Below, one piece after another: positions 16,260-25,074 of a stretch of 42,335 nucleotides of DNA. Each line of letters opens with the position of its first letter. Position 1 is the stretch's first letter. The notes under the pieces are model-generated. The model did not search any database. It was not told the DNA's origin and worked only from the letters and a program-made list of their open reading frames with translations. A program made the position numbers and the translations under genes. Source of the stretch: JAMLHH01 sp964653095 (lineage in GTDB: Bacteria; Bacteroidota; Bacteroidia; Chitinophagales; JADIYW01); NCBI GenBank assembly GCA_964653095.1, contig CAZZEH010000028.1, forward strand, positions 1 through 42,335, in the 5' to 3' direction.

Positions 16260-17537
16260 ATGAATTCGCACTCCAGAATTATTACTTATTTAAAGGTATC
16301 ACCTCAGGAATTCAGGGAGAGAATTTTGCACTCACAACCGAAAGAGGACTTTATCCTCTTTGACGGTTGGGAACAGGACGATAAAGGTATTGAATGGATT
16401 TTAGGCTGGGGCAAGCAGAATTCATTTGTTCTTAATAACAGACAAAATCAGTCTCTGAAACTGTTTGATGAATGGCTTCAGGCTAATCCGGACTGGCGAA
16501 TGGGATATTTGAACTATGACCTAAAAAATATTTTATATCCTGATATAGAATTCAAACCTGCAAATACCACCACGGAATCTGATTTAATCCATTTTTTTGT
16601 TCCGAAAATTGTTTTCATAGCTTGTAAAGGAGTGATCGAAGCTCATAGTCTTCCAAATGCGGAATTGTCTGAATTGAGCCCGCCTGATATCGACTTGTAT
16701 AGGAAATCACATCTAAAGTTTAACTTAAAAACTCAAAAATCGGAATATCTCCAAAACGTCCAATTGATAAAAGAAGAAATTTCTCTTGGCAATATTCGGG
16801 AAGTGAATTATTGCATTGAATGGGAAGCCGACCGACAGTTGAAATATCCGTCAATCGCATACCAAAAGTTTCATTCGGTCATAAAAGCTCCTTTTTCAGC
16901 GTATCTGAAACTTAGCAATTTGCATCTGTTGTGTTATAGCCCTGAAAGATTTATTTCGAAAAATGGAGATAAAATTCTTTCTCAGCCCATCAAAGGTACG
17001 ACTCCGAGATTTGAGGACAAAGAAGCGGATAAAAAAAGCAGAGAATTGGTTAAATCAGAGAAAAACATTTCGGAAAATATTATTGCAGTAGATTTGGCCC
17101 GAAGTGATTTGGCACAAATTGCAAAAATCGGGAGTATAGAAGTACAAGAACTCGCCGAAATATACTCATACTCTCAGGTACATCAGTTGGTTTCAAAAAT
17201 AAGCTGTACACTAAAAAAAGATATAAAATTTTCTGATATACTTCAGGCTGCTTTTCCGATGGCCAGTATGACCGGTTCGCCCCGAAACAATACTCTGAAA
17301 CTTATTGACAGGGCAGAAAATATGCATCGGGATTTGTACTCCGGTGCGGTAGGTTTTTTTGAACCCAATGGAAATTTTGATTTGAATGTGGTCATCAGAA
17401 GTTTGATTTATTATGAGAAAGAGCAAAAATGCAGTATTCGGGCAGGAAGTGCAGTTACGGCAGATTCTGACCCTGAAGAAGAGTGGGAAGAGTGTCTTGT
17501 AAAAGCCGAAAAAATTATTTCTTTTTTTGAACAGTAA
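16260..17537 (+). CDS. pabB: Chorismate-binding enzyme, aminodeoxychorismate synthase component I
   Basis: Member of the anthranilate/aminodeoxychorismate synthase component I family, 425 aa. It should convert chorismate plus ammonia to 4-amino-4-deoxychorismate for folate synthesis. The PIKGT motif (residues 243-247, Lys245) is the PabB signature; TrpE has PIAGT. Later blocks include the ENIIAVDLARSDL segment, FPMASMTGSPRN and YSGAVGFFEPNGNFDLNVVI. Two positions differ from common sequences: RSDL instead of RNDL, and Arg in TGSPR where Lys is usual. No glutamine amidotransferase partner (PabA) is adjacent. The gene overlaps nothing but is only 4 nt from purA and ends 4 nt from the convergent murF. 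Confidence 0.87.
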   Translation: MNSHSRIITYLKVSPQEFRERILHSQPKEDFILFDGWEQDDKGIEWILGWGKQNSFVLNNRQNQSLKLFDEWLQANPDWRMGYLNYDLKNILYPDIEFKPANTTTESDLIHFFVPKIVFIACKGVIEAHSLPNAELSELSPPDIDLYRKSHLKFNLKTQKSEYLQNVQLIKEEISLGNIREVNYCIEWEADRQLKYPSIAYQKFHSVIKAPFSAYLKLSNLHLLCYSPERFISKNGDKILSQPIKGTTPRFEDKEADKKSRELVKSEKNISENIIAVDLARSDLAQIAKIGSIEVQELAEIYSYSQVHQLVSKISCTLKKDIKFSDILQAAFPMASMTGSPRNNTLKLIDRAENMHRDLYSGAVGFFEPNGNFDLNVVIRSLIYYEKEQKCSIRAGSAVTADSDPEEEWEECLVKAEKIISFFEQ

Positions 17538-17541
17538 ACGA

Positions 17542-18819
17542 TTATTCAAAAAGTTTTTCCAATTGAATTCCTCTCGACCCTTTCACTAATACAAGAGTAT
17601 TGCCAATTTCGACAGAATGCCACCAGTTTTTTACCTCACTTACGTGATTAAATTTCAATGTAAATTCCGAAGTCTGTATTTTGGTAAACTTCTCTCCTAC
17701 GAGAACCAAAAAGTTTAAATTATAACTCTCTGCCAAATCTGCAATTTTCTGATGTTCTTCCCGACTGTATTTCCCCAATTCATTCATTTGACCCAATACG
17801 GCACCTTTCTTAGAAGCTGCCATGTGATTCAAATTTTCAAGAGCGGATTCCATACTGCTCGGATTAGCATTGTAGGCATCCAGAATTACAGTAGAGTTTC
17901 TGTACTTTAAAATTTGAGACCTGTTATTTTGCGGGGAATAATTCTGCAAGGCTTTTACTATCCGTTCTTCCGGCACTCCAAAGTATTTCCCAACCGCAGC
18001 AGCCGTAATCAGATTGTAAAAATTGTACTCTCCGATAAGCTGAGTCCTATAGACACTGTTGCCGGACGAAAACTGAACATAAGGAGAAGAACCAAGATAC
18101 TCAAACACATAGTCGTTTTGAGAAGAAGTGCCGTAAGTAATCACCTGCTTTGTTCCCGATTTTTCAATCATCTCTGCCAGTATATTCAAATCTGTATTCA
18201 GAAAAACCTTTCCCTGATTATTTGCAGCCCATTTATACAATTCGGCTTTTGTGTTTTTAACCGCTTCAAAACTTCCAAACTCACCGATATGAGCTCTGCC
18301 AATAGAAGTGATCACTGCATAGTCAGGTTCTGCAATTGTACACAACAATTCAATTTCACCAATATGATTGGCGCCCATTTCAATTACCGCTACTTCATGA
18401 TTCTGTTTCAGTTCAAGAAGAGTGAGCGGAACTCCTATATGATTGTTTAAATTTCCAAAAGTATGATGCACCTGAAACTTTTGTTTTAAAACTGCGGTCA
18501 TCAGTTCTTTCGTCGTGGTTTTCCCATTAGACCCTGTAATGCCGATTATCGGAATATTAAATTGTCGTCTGTGGTAATTTGCCAACTTTTGAAGAGTTTT
18601 TAGCGCATCCTCAACTAAAATAGTTTTTTCGCCCTGTGAAAATGTAGGATTATCAATCACTGCAAGTAAAGCTCCCTTTTGCACGGCATCTTTTGCAAAA
18701 TAATTTCCGTCAGCCTGTCCTTTTAACGCAAAAAATATCTGCCCTTTTTTAAGCATTCTGGTATCTGTACAGATTCCGGTACTATTCAAAAAATGTCGGT
18801 ATAAATCCTGAATTTCCAT
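17542..18819 (-). CDS. murF: UDP-N-acetylmuramoyl-tripeptide--D-alanyl-D-alanine ligase
   Basis: Last cytoplasmic amino-acid ligase of peptidoglycan precursor synthesis, joining D-Ala-D-Ala to UDP-MurNAc-tripeptide. It is 425 aa, slightly short for the family. The N-terminal domain has TDTRMLKKGQIFFALKG, and the ATP loop is GITGSNGKTTTKEL (from residue 93). It also contains TFGNLNNHIGVPLTLLEL, EMGANHIGEIELL, the NAEL-like ...NTKAELYKW segment, DAYNANPSSMESAL and a C-terminal VLVKGSRG. It stands alone, not in a dcw cluster, and is convergent with pabB. A perfect -7 box sits 5 nt before the ATG. Confidence 0.95.
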   Translation of the reverse strand: MEIQDLYRHFLNSTGICTDTRMLKKGQIFFALKGQADGNYFAKDAVQKGALLAVIDNPTFSQGEKTILVEDALKTLQKLANYHRRQFNIPIIGITGSNGKTTTKELMTAVLKQKFQVHHTFGNLNNHIGVPLTLLELKQNHEVAVIEMGANHIGEIELLCTIAEPDYAVITSIGRAHIGEFGSFEAVKNTKAELYKWAANNQGKVFLNTDLNILAEMIEKSGTKQVITYGTSSQNDYVFEYLGSSPYVQFSSGNSVYRTQLIGEYNFYNLITAAAVGKYFGVPEERIVKALQNYSPQNNRSQILKYRNSTVILDAYNANPSSMESALENLNHMAASKKGAVLGQMNELGKYSREEHQKIADLAESYNLNFLVLVGEKFTKIQTSEFTLKFNHVSEVKNWWHSVEIGNTLVLVKGSRGIQLEKLFE

Positions 18820-18824
18820 TCGGT

Positions 18825-18832
18825 CAAAATTA
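18825..18832 (-). promoter_or_regulatory. -7 promoter element of murF, very close to the start codon
   Basis: On the minus strand this reads TAATTTTG, an exact TAnnTTTG match. Only five bases separate it from the murF ATG, so the transcript would be leaderless or nearly so. No clear -33 box was found at the usual distance. Confidence 0.45.
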
Positions 18833-19011
18833 TAAACAATTCCCTAAACTCTGTTATTTTTCTTTCTGCCGCGTGACAGATACCAAAATACCATATCCAC
18901 ACAAATCAACTGGCATTTTAAATTTATATCACATAAATTTTAGCAATATGTTAAAAAATGAAACTTTTTCAATGATTTTACGTAAGTAAATGAAAACCTA
19001 AAGCGTATGTC

Positions 19012-19872
19012 ATGAAACAACTCAAAATCAATAATAGGATAACTGCAAGAGATTCCTATTCCATAAGCTCTTATTTAAAAGAAATTTCAAAGTACGCTCT
19101 GCTTGAACCAAAGGAAGAAGTAGAATTGGCTCAAAGAATTCGTAACGGTGACACTCAGGCGATTCACACACTTATTATGAGTAACCTGAGGTTTGTGGTT
19201 TCTGTGGCCAAACAATATCAGAATCAGGGTTTGTCGCTGAATGATTTAATCAACGAAGGAAATATTGGTTTGATTAAAGCTGCGTCCAAGTTTGATGAAA
19301 CAAAAGGATTCAAGTTTATTTCTTACGCAGTCTGGTGGATTCGTCAGTCTATATTGCAGGCACTGACCCAACAGGCCAAGATGATAAAAATCCCTATGAA
19401 CAAAGTCATTGAGCAAAACAAATTGAATACCGCAATAAATGACTTTCTTCAAAGACACGAGCGAAAGCCTACTACCGAAGAACTCGCAGAACTTTTGGAT
19501 ATGACTACCGGAGAAATTGCAGCGATAAAAAGCAGTATGTGCGAATACATCTCCACCGATCAGCCAATCAATGGAGAGGAAGACACAGCTTTTATCGACC
19601 TTATGCACGATAATTCCGTTCCGAAACCGGACGCTCATCTTGACAAGAGGTCTGAGGAGGTATATTTCAATCAAATACTAAAAGAACTTACTGACAAAGA
19701 ACAGCAAATACTTAAATATTACTACGGCTTGAATGAACTCAACCAAAGGTATAATTTTGAAGAAATTGCCGAAAAGATGGAGTTGACGAGAGAAAGAGTC
19801 CGACAGATCAAAAACAGAGCTATCAAAAAAATCAGTAAGGGAGAAGCTACAAAAAGATTTAAAAGTCTGTAA
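19012..19872 (+). CDS. Primary-type RNA polymerase sigma factor (sigma-70 family)
   Basis: Sigma factor of 286 aa with the size and start (MKQLKINNRITARDSYSISS) of the short Bacteroidota primary sigma. Region 1.2 is YLKEISKYALLEPKEEVELA. Region 2 is strongly conserved (SNLRFVVSVAKQYQNQGLSL, DLINEGNIGLIKAASKFDE, FISYAVWWIRQSI), and the region 4.2 helix-turn-helix is ELTRERVRQIKNRAIKKI. Regions 3 and 4.1 are divergent: after the WIRQSILQAL block the usual AEQSRIVRLPLNK is replaced by TQQAKMIKIPMNK, and the segment before helix 4 is unusual (YYYGLNELNQRYNFEEIAEK). It may be the housekeeping sigma of a divergent lineage or a paralogue of it; the window cannot decide. It is monocistronic, with a hairpin after the stop. 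Confidence 0.85.
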   Translation: MKQLKINNRITARDSYSISSYLKEISKYALLEPKEEVELAQRIRNGDTQAIHTLIMSNLRFVVSVAKQYQNQGLSLNDLINEGNIGLIKAASKFDETKGFKFISYAVWWIRQSILQALTQQAKMIKIPMNKVIEQNKLNTAINDFLQRHERKPTTEELAELLDMTTGEIAAIKSSMCEYISTDQPINGEEDTAFIDLMHDNSVPKPDAHLDKRSEEVYFNQILKELTDKEQQILKYYYGLNELNQRYNFEEIAEKMELTRERVRQIKNRAIKKISKGEATKRFKSL

Positions 19873-19892
19873 ACAAGTCTCTTGTGTGAATG

Positions 19893-19920
19893 AATTAAAA
19901 CGGTGAAACCGGTTTTAATT
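19893..19920 (+). terminator. Probable hairpin terminator after the sigma-factor gene
   Basis: AATTAAAACGGT pairs with ACCGGTTTTAATT with one bulged base and a GAA loop. It starts 20 nt after the stop codon. The T-run comes only about 10 nt later, so termination efficiency is uncertain. Confidence 0.5.
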
Positions 19921-19946
19921 AAGGAGGCTTTTTATATCTTTACTCA

Positions 19947-20606
19947 ATGCGAGTACCTATTGTAGCACCTTCTGTTCTTTCTGCAAACTTTGCAGATTTG
20001 AACTCTTCATTTGATTTATTTCGCCACAGCAAGGCCGATTGGGTTCACGTGGATATTATGGACGGAAGATTTGTGCCAAATATAAGCTTTGGATTTCCGG
20101 TACTTGCCGCTATGCGTACACTTACAGACCACTTTTTTGATGTTCACTTAATGATTGTTGAACCGGAAAAATATTTAAAAGATTTTAAGGATGCCGGAGC
20201 AGATTTGATAAGCGTGCATATAGAAGCATGTACACATTTGCACAGAACCGTTCAGGAGATTCACCAGCTTGGTCTAAAAGCCGGTGTGGCTGTCAATCCT
20301 CACACTCCTGTATCTTCATTGGAAGATATTTTACCGGATTTGGATTTAGTTTGTCTGATGTCTGTCAATCCCGGATTTGGCGGACAGAAATTCATTCCGC
20401 AGTCCTTAAAAAAAATTGAAAAACTTGCCGCACTGAGAGACGCAAGCAACTCCAAAGCTCTGATAGAGGTAGATGGAGGAGTCACTTTAGAAAATGCGCA
20501 GGAGATTTTTTCGGCAGGTGCAGATGTGTTGGTTGCAGGAAGTGCAGTCTTTAAAGCAAAGAACCCAATTGATGCCGTAAGCAGCTTAAAAAATATCTCT
20601 GCTTAA
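19947..20606 (+). CDS. rpe: Ribulose-phosphate 3-epimerase
   Basis: Interconverts ribulose-5-phosphate and xylulose-5-phosphate in the pentose phosphate pathway. The protein is 219 aa, the standard length, with a TIM barrel throughout. Signature blocks are PSVLSANFADL, WVHVDIMDGRFVPNISFG (metal ligands His34 and Asp36, with Asp36 also acting in catalysis), DVHLMIVEPEKYL, AGVAVNPHTPVSSLEDIL, MSVNPGFGGQKFIPQSLKKI and EVDGGVTLENA. The second catalytic Asp is in EVDGG. It is followed by a TonB-dependent receptor whose ATG lies 19 nt after the stop. A TATCTTTA -7-like box ends 4 nt before the ATG. Confidence 0.96.
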   Translation: MRVPIVAPSVLSANFADLNSSFDLFRHSKADWVHVDIMDGRFVPNISFGFPVLAAMRTLTDHFFDVHLMIVEPEKYLKDFKDAGADLISVHIEACTHLHRTVQEIHQLGLKAGVAVNPHTPVSSLEDILPDLDLVCLMSVNPGFGGQKFIPQSLKKIEKLAALRDASNSKALIEVDGGVTLENAQEIFSAGADVLVAGSAVFKAKNPIDAVSSLKNISA

Positions 20607-20625
20607 ATTGCGTTGTTTTTTTGGT

Positions 20626-23127
20626 ATGAGATATATTCTTACTCTAACAATTATTTCTATCTGTCTGCAAATTGGATTTGCTCAATCAATTGATTTAAAA
20701 GGTGTTATAAAAGACTCCAATGGAGTACCAATTCCAAATGTAAGTGTCTTTACTATAAACCCTGCTTACAGTTCCGGTGCAGTGTCTGACGAAAAAGGGA
20801 GATATAGGATTCAAATAAAGGCTCCGCAGGAAAATATTGTAGAGGTTAAATTTAAACATATTGCTTACGAAGAAAAAACAGTTCGCATTCAGGTCAGTTT
20901 CGGGAAAAATCAAATGACGGACATTACACTGAATGAAATTTATACTGAATTGGATTCTACGGAAATTGTCATCAGGCAAAACCATGAAAAGACCGGAGAG
21001 TTTCAGATAGACCCGGAAAACCTGACTATGCTCCCTTCAGGTAGTGGCAATACAGTTTCTGATTTAATAAAAACATTGCCTAACGTGGTGTCAAACAATG
21101 AGTTGTCGTCGCAGTATTCAGTCAAAGGTGGTAATTATGACGAAAACCTTGTGTACATAAATGACTTTGAAGTGTACAGACCGATGCTGGTTTCCAACAG
21201 TCAGCAGGAAGGTCTCAGTTTCATTAACCCGGACCTGACTCAGAGCATCTCTTTTAACGCGGGTGGATTTGAAGCAAAATATGGAGATAAAATGTCCAGT
21301 TCTCTCAATATTCGCTATAAGCGTCCCCGAAAATTTGGAGGAAGTGCCACTTTAAGCCTTTTAGGTGCAAGTGCTCATTTAGAAGGTATTACAAAAAACA
21401 AAAAGCTCAGTTTCCTTTTTGGTTTGAGGTATAAGAATAATGCATATCTACTGGGAAGTCTGGACACCAAAGGAGAATACAATCCCAATTTTTTAGATAT
21501 TCAGACTAACGTAATCTGGCAGCCATCCTCCAAAACAGAATTGGAACTATTGGCAGGATTAAGCAATAATAAATTTGGCTTTACACCAGCCACCCAATCC
21601 ACCACTACAGGAGCGTTTAACCAGATTATGCGTCTGTCTGTATATTTTGAAGGAAAAGAAAAATCGTTTTTCAATAACAGAATGGGAGGATTAGCTTTTA
21701 AATATTATCCTAATTCCAGGTCTGTCTATAAAATTATAGGTTCGGCCTGGTATCTCAATGAAAGCGAAAACATTGACATTACAGGAGAATACTTTCTGGA
21801 TGAAATAGAGTCCGATTTCGGAAGTGACAATTTTGGAAAGGTCAAAAGGAATTTGGGAATCGGTACATTTCAAAATTGGATAAGAAACAGCCTTCAGGGG
21901 AATATTTATCAGGCAGGCATTCGAAACACTCATTTGCTTTCAAATCATACTTTAGACTGGGGAGCTTCCATTCAGTATGAATCTTTTTTGGACAGAATCA
22001 GCGAGTGGGAAAGAACGGATTCTGCAGGTTTTTCTATCCCATACTCAGGTGTGTATCCGGCTATTATTAACCGATTAAAAACACAGATAGAATTAAACAG
22101 CTTAAGATATCAGGCATATGTACAGGATAACTGGCAAATCTTGGACGGAAAAAACAAGCTGTCAATAAACGCAGGACTGCGAATGCATTATTGGGATGTA
22201 AATAAACAATTCATACTGAGTCCGAGAGCACAGATATATTTTAAGCCTAATACCAAAAAAGACTTTACAATTAAAGCCTCAGGAGGACTTTATGCGCAGC
22301 CGCCTTTATACAGAGAACTGAGAGATTTTGACGGATATATCAATCCCGAAGTTCGGGCACAAAAAGCCTATCAGTTTGTGTTGGGTACAGAATTAAACTT
22401 TAAAATGTGGAGCCGTAATTTTAAATTCACTTCAGAAGCATATTACAAACATTTAAAAGATATCATTCCATACCAAATTGAAGATGTGAACATTCGATAT
22501 TTTGCGGATAATAATGCCAAAGGGTACGCTGCGGGTGTGGGAATCAGACTTTTCGGCGAGTTTGTAAAAGGAACCGACTCCTGGATTAGCTTAAGCTTTC
22601 TGAAAACGGCTGAAGATATTTTAGACGACCAATATTTCCAATATTTCAATGAGTCAGGCGAACTTATTACCGGAATGTCCCAAGGTCAGATTGCTGCCGA
22701 CAGTATATCAATTCTTCCGGGTTACATTCCAAGGCCCACAGATCAAAGGTTTAATCTGAGTATTTTCTTTCAGGACTATCTTATCAAAAACAAAAATCTG
22801 AAAATGCACATGCAGCTGCATCTCGGCTCCGGCCTTCCTTACGGACCACCGGACAGAAAACGATATAACGATATTCTGAGGATGCCGCTTTACAGAAGAG
22901 TGGATATTGGTTTTTCATATTTATTGGTAGATGGAGAAAAACAGCAAAAGAATAAATTTTTCAATCACTTTGATAAAATATGGCTAAGTGCAGAAGTGCT
23001 GAATTTATTGGGGGTACAAAACACACTCTCCCATCGGTGGATAAAAGATGTAAGAAATGTAGTCTGGCCTCTTCCTAATTATCTTACGTCGAGGAGATTT
23101 AATATAAAACTTCATGTGAGCTTTTAA
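20626..23127 (+). CDS. TonB-dependent receptor
   Basis: Outer-membrane receptor of 833 aa. The signal peptide (about 1-20, ending IGFAQ) is followed by a carboxypeptidase-regulatory-like domain (DLKGVIKDSNGVPIPNVSVF, about 22-105). The plug follows, with TLPNVVSNNELSSQYSVKGG, ENLVYINDFEVYRPML and FNAGGFEAKYGDKMSSSLNI. The barrel ends in RRFNIKLHVSF with the expected terminal Phe. I use the ATG at 20626; a TTG at 20608 is possible but disrupts the signal peptide. It probably shares a transcript with rpe, an unusual pairing, and has no SusD or DUF4249 partner. The substrate is unknown. Confidence 0.9.
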   Translation: MRYILTLTIISICLQIGFAQSIDLKGVIKDSNGVPIPNVSVFTINPAYSSGAVSDEKGRYRIQIKAPQENIVEVKFKHIAYEEKTVRIQVSFGKNQMTDITLNEIYTELDSTEIVIRQNHEKTGEFQIDPENLTMLPSGSGNTVSDLIKTLPNVVSNNELSSQYSVKGGNYDENLVYINDFEVYRPMLVSNSQQEGLSFINPDLTQSISFNAGGFEAKYGDKMSSSLNIRYKRPRKFGGSATLSLLGASAHLEGITKNKKLSFLFGLRYKNNAYLLGSLDTKGEYNPNFLDIQTNVIWQPSSKTELELLAGLSNNKFGFTPATQSTTTGAFNQIMRLSVYFEGKEKSFFNNRMGGLAFKYYPNSRSVYKIIGSAWYLNESENIDITGEYFLDEIESDFGSDNFGKVKRNLGIGTFQNWIRNSLQGNIYQAGIRNTHLLSNHTLDWGASIQYESFLDRISEWERTDSAGFSIPYSGVYPAIINRLKTQIELNSLRYQAYVQDNWQILDGKNKLSINAGLRMHYWDVNKQFILSPRAQIYFKPNTKKDFTIKASGGLYAQPPLYRELRDFDGYINPEVRAQKAYQFVLGTELNFKMWSRNFKFTSEAYYKHLKDIIPYQIEDVNIRYFADNNAKGYAAGVGIRLFGEFVKGTDSWISLSFLKTAEDILDDQYFQYFNESGELITGMSQGQIAADSISILPGYIPRPTDQRFNLSIFFQDYLIKNKNLKMHMQLHLGSGLPYGPPDRKRYNDILRMPLYRRVDIGFSYLLVDGEKQQKNKFFNHFDKIWLSAEVLNLLGVQNTLSHRWIKDVRNVVWPLPNYLTSRRFNIKLHVSF

Positions 23128-23234
23128 AAAACCATTGCAACCTCATTTTGAGTCAGAGAAATCCTACATGATTCAAATAATAAATACATGGTTACAATTA
23201 AATGAAATAAATCTTAGATTTCAGAAATTAACAT

Positions 23235-23242
23235 TACCTTTG
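23235..23242 (+). promoter_or_regulatory. -7 promoter element of the glycosyltransferase pair
   Basis: TACCTTTG matches TAnnTTTG exactly, 25 nt before the glycosyltransferase start codon, in an otherwise featureless 140-nt intergenic gap. Confidence 0.5.
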
Positions 23243-23267
23243 TGCGTCAAAAAAATATTTAATATTA

Positions 23268-24002
23268 ATGTATCTGTACAACGATTGGGCTGCTGTAGTT
23301 CCGATGGCAAATGAAGAAGCGGATTTTGAACCTTTTGTAGCCCTTCTGTCAGAAGTACTGGATGTATTGGAATCGGGCAAAATTTATTTTGTTATTGACA
23401 ATGCTTCTAAAGATAAGACTCTCGAACTGGCGAAAGAGTTAGAAAAAAAAGACAACAGATATGAGGTCGTATGGGCGCCTCAAAACAAATCGGTAGTAGA
23501 TGCCTATCTCAACGGATTTAAGCATGCATACGACAAGGGACACGAACTTATTATAGAAATGGATGCCGGATTGTCTCACGATCCGAGAGCGCTTCCTATG
23601 TTCTTAAGAGTTTTGAATGAGGGCAATGAATGTGCATTTGGGAGCAGATTTATCAATGGAGGTTCAATGGGAGATTCTCCTTTTAAACGAAGGATGCTGT
23701 CAAAGACCGGAACAGTTCTCGCAAACCTACTCTTAGGAACAAAATTAAAAGATATGACATCCGGGTATCAGGGATTTCATCGGGATGTCATTAAAAGTAT
23801 TTTGGATTATCAGCTTTTATCCCAAGCTCATTTTTATCAGACCGAACTGAGATATCTTTTAAGAAACAGAAGGATTTTTGAAGTTCCCATACACTACAAA
23901 GCTCCTTCTCCGAGAGTATCAAAAGCAGCTATCAAAAACGCGAATCTGACATTGCTGCATTACTTTTTTGAAAGACTAAAAGGAAATAAACCTACTATTT
24001 AA
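23268..24002 (+). CDS. Family 2 glycosyltransferase resembling polyprenol-phosphate sugar transferases
   Basis: Cytosolic-facing GT-A enzyme of 244 aa with no membrane helix. The N-terminal strand AAVVPMANEEADFEPFV and the VIDNASKDKTLELAKEL block are typical of dolichol/polyprenol-phosphate mannosyltransferase-like GT2 enzymes. FGSRFINGGSMGD and MTSGYQGFHRDVIKSI complete the pattern. At the metal site the usual MDAD-x-SH reads MDAGLSHDP (residues 98-106), so the second acidic residue of DxD is replaced by Gly101. The gene is 4 nt upstream of the STELLO-like gene and probably works with it on the same glycan or lipid-linked sugar. The acceptor is unknown. Confidence 0.85.
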   Translation: MYLYNDWAAVVPMANEEADFEPFVALLSEVLDVLESGKIYFVIDNASKDKTLELAKELEKKDNRYEVVWAPQNKSVVDAYLNGFKHAYDKGHELIIEMDAGLSHDPRALPMFLRVLNEGNECAFGSRFINGGSMGDSPFKRRMLSKTGTVLANLLLGTKLKDMTSGYQGFHRDVIKSILDYQLLSQAHFYQTELRYLLRNRRIFEVPIHYKAPSPRVSKAAIKNANLTLLHYFFERLKGNKPTI

Positions 24003-24006
24003 AATC

Positions 24007-25017
24007 ATGACAAAAAAATCGTTAGTAATTACTTCAATTGCACCTCCAACTATGGAATCACTGCACACGTATGCAGATGAGAGCGGAAAAAGAGATTTTG
24101 ATTTCATACTTATCGGCGACACAAAATCTCCCAGTGAATTTCATATAGACGGATGTGATTTCTGGTCTGTGGAAAGACAGCAAAATTTAGATTCAGAATT
24201 TGCAAAATTATGTCCTACCCGACATTATGCAAGAAAAAATATTGGATATATTATTGCTATATCGAGAGGTACAGAACAAATTATTGAGACGGACGATGAC
24301 AATCTTCCAAGAGAAGAATTTTGGTCAGACCGAACACAAACCGTCAATGCATATGATATAAAAAATCAGGGCTGGGTGAATGTGTACAAATATTTTTCGG
24401 ACAAGTTTATTTGGCCGAGAGGTCTTCCTCTGAGTGAACTCCAAACGCAGCTTCCTGCTTTAGATACATTTTCCATTCAAAATGTGGAATGCCCTATACA
24501 ACAAGGATTAGCAGATGAAAATCCCGACGTGGATGCAGTATTCAGACTTGCTTTTGAACTGCCTCTGAACTTTAAAAAAGTCGGAAATATTGCATTGGGC
24601 GACGATGCCTGGTGTCCGTTTAACAGCCAAAATACATATTGGTTTAAAGAAGCTTTCCCACTGATGTATCTTCCGTCATACTGCAGTTTTAGAATGACAG
24701 ATATATGGAGAAGCTTCGTAGCACAGAGAATTGCCTGGGCAAATGGCTGGAGTGTTTTATTTCATGATGCAACTGTCTGGCAGGAAAGGAACGAACACGA
24801 TCTGATGAAAGATTTTGAAGATGAGGTCCCGGGTTATCTCAACAACTCAAAAATTGCTCAGGGATTGGCAACGCTGGACATCCAGGGAGGGAAAGAAAAT
24901 ATCTTAGACGACCTGATAAGATGTTATGAATTCCTTACTAACGAGGGCTATGTAGGCAAAGAGGAAATGCCCCTTATCCGAGCCTGGGTAAATGACTTTA
25001 AAAGGTACTGGAAATAA
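24007..25017 (+). CDS. STELLO / DUF288-family glycosyltransferase-like protein
   Basis: Protein of 336 aa without signal peptide or membrane helix. It resembles the DUF288/STELLO family, first known from eukaryotic Golgi proteins: KSLVITSIAPPT at the N-terminus, an ILIGDTKSPSEF segment, RHYARKNIGYIIAIS (about residues 73-86), the acidic metal-site-like ETDDDN (94-99), and later LGDDAWCPFNSQNTYWF. The C-terminal half has SYCSFRMTDIWRSFVAQR, also conserved in the family. It is co-transcribed with the GT2 gene, 4 nt apart. A surface-polysaccharide role is inferred from the partner. Family recognition is by motif memory rather than a search. Confidence 0.75.
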   Translation: MTKKSLVITSIAPPTMESLHTYADESGKRDFDFILIGDTKSPSEFHIDGCDFWSVERQQNLDSEFAKLCPTRHYARKNIGYIIAISRGTEQIIETDDDNLPREEFWSDRTQTVNAYDIKNQGWVNVYKYFSDKFIWPRGLPLSELQTQLPALDTFSIQNVECPIQQGLADENPDVDAVFRLAFELPLNFKKVGNIALGDDAWCPFNSQNTYWFKEAFPLMYLPSYCSFRMTDIWRSFVAQRIAWANGWSVLFHDATVWQERNEHDLMKDFEDEVPGYLNNSKIAQGLATLDIQGGKENILDDLIRCYEFLTNEGYVGKEEMPLIRAWVNDFKRYWK

Positions 25018-25035
25018 TTAAAAATTATATTTTGC

Positions 25036-25074
25036 AAAAGGCTGCTGTTTCAATATGGCAGCCTTTTATTTTTT
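25036..25074. terminator. Bidirectional intrinsic terminator between convergent genes
   Basis: AAAAGGCTGC (25036-25045) and GCAGCCTTTT (25058-25067) form a perfect 10-bp stem, flanked by T-rich sequence on the right and by A/T-rich sequence on the left. It serves the glycosyltransferase pair, and the stop codon of the convergent lipoprotein gene (25066-25068) lies in its right arm. Confidence 0.85.
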
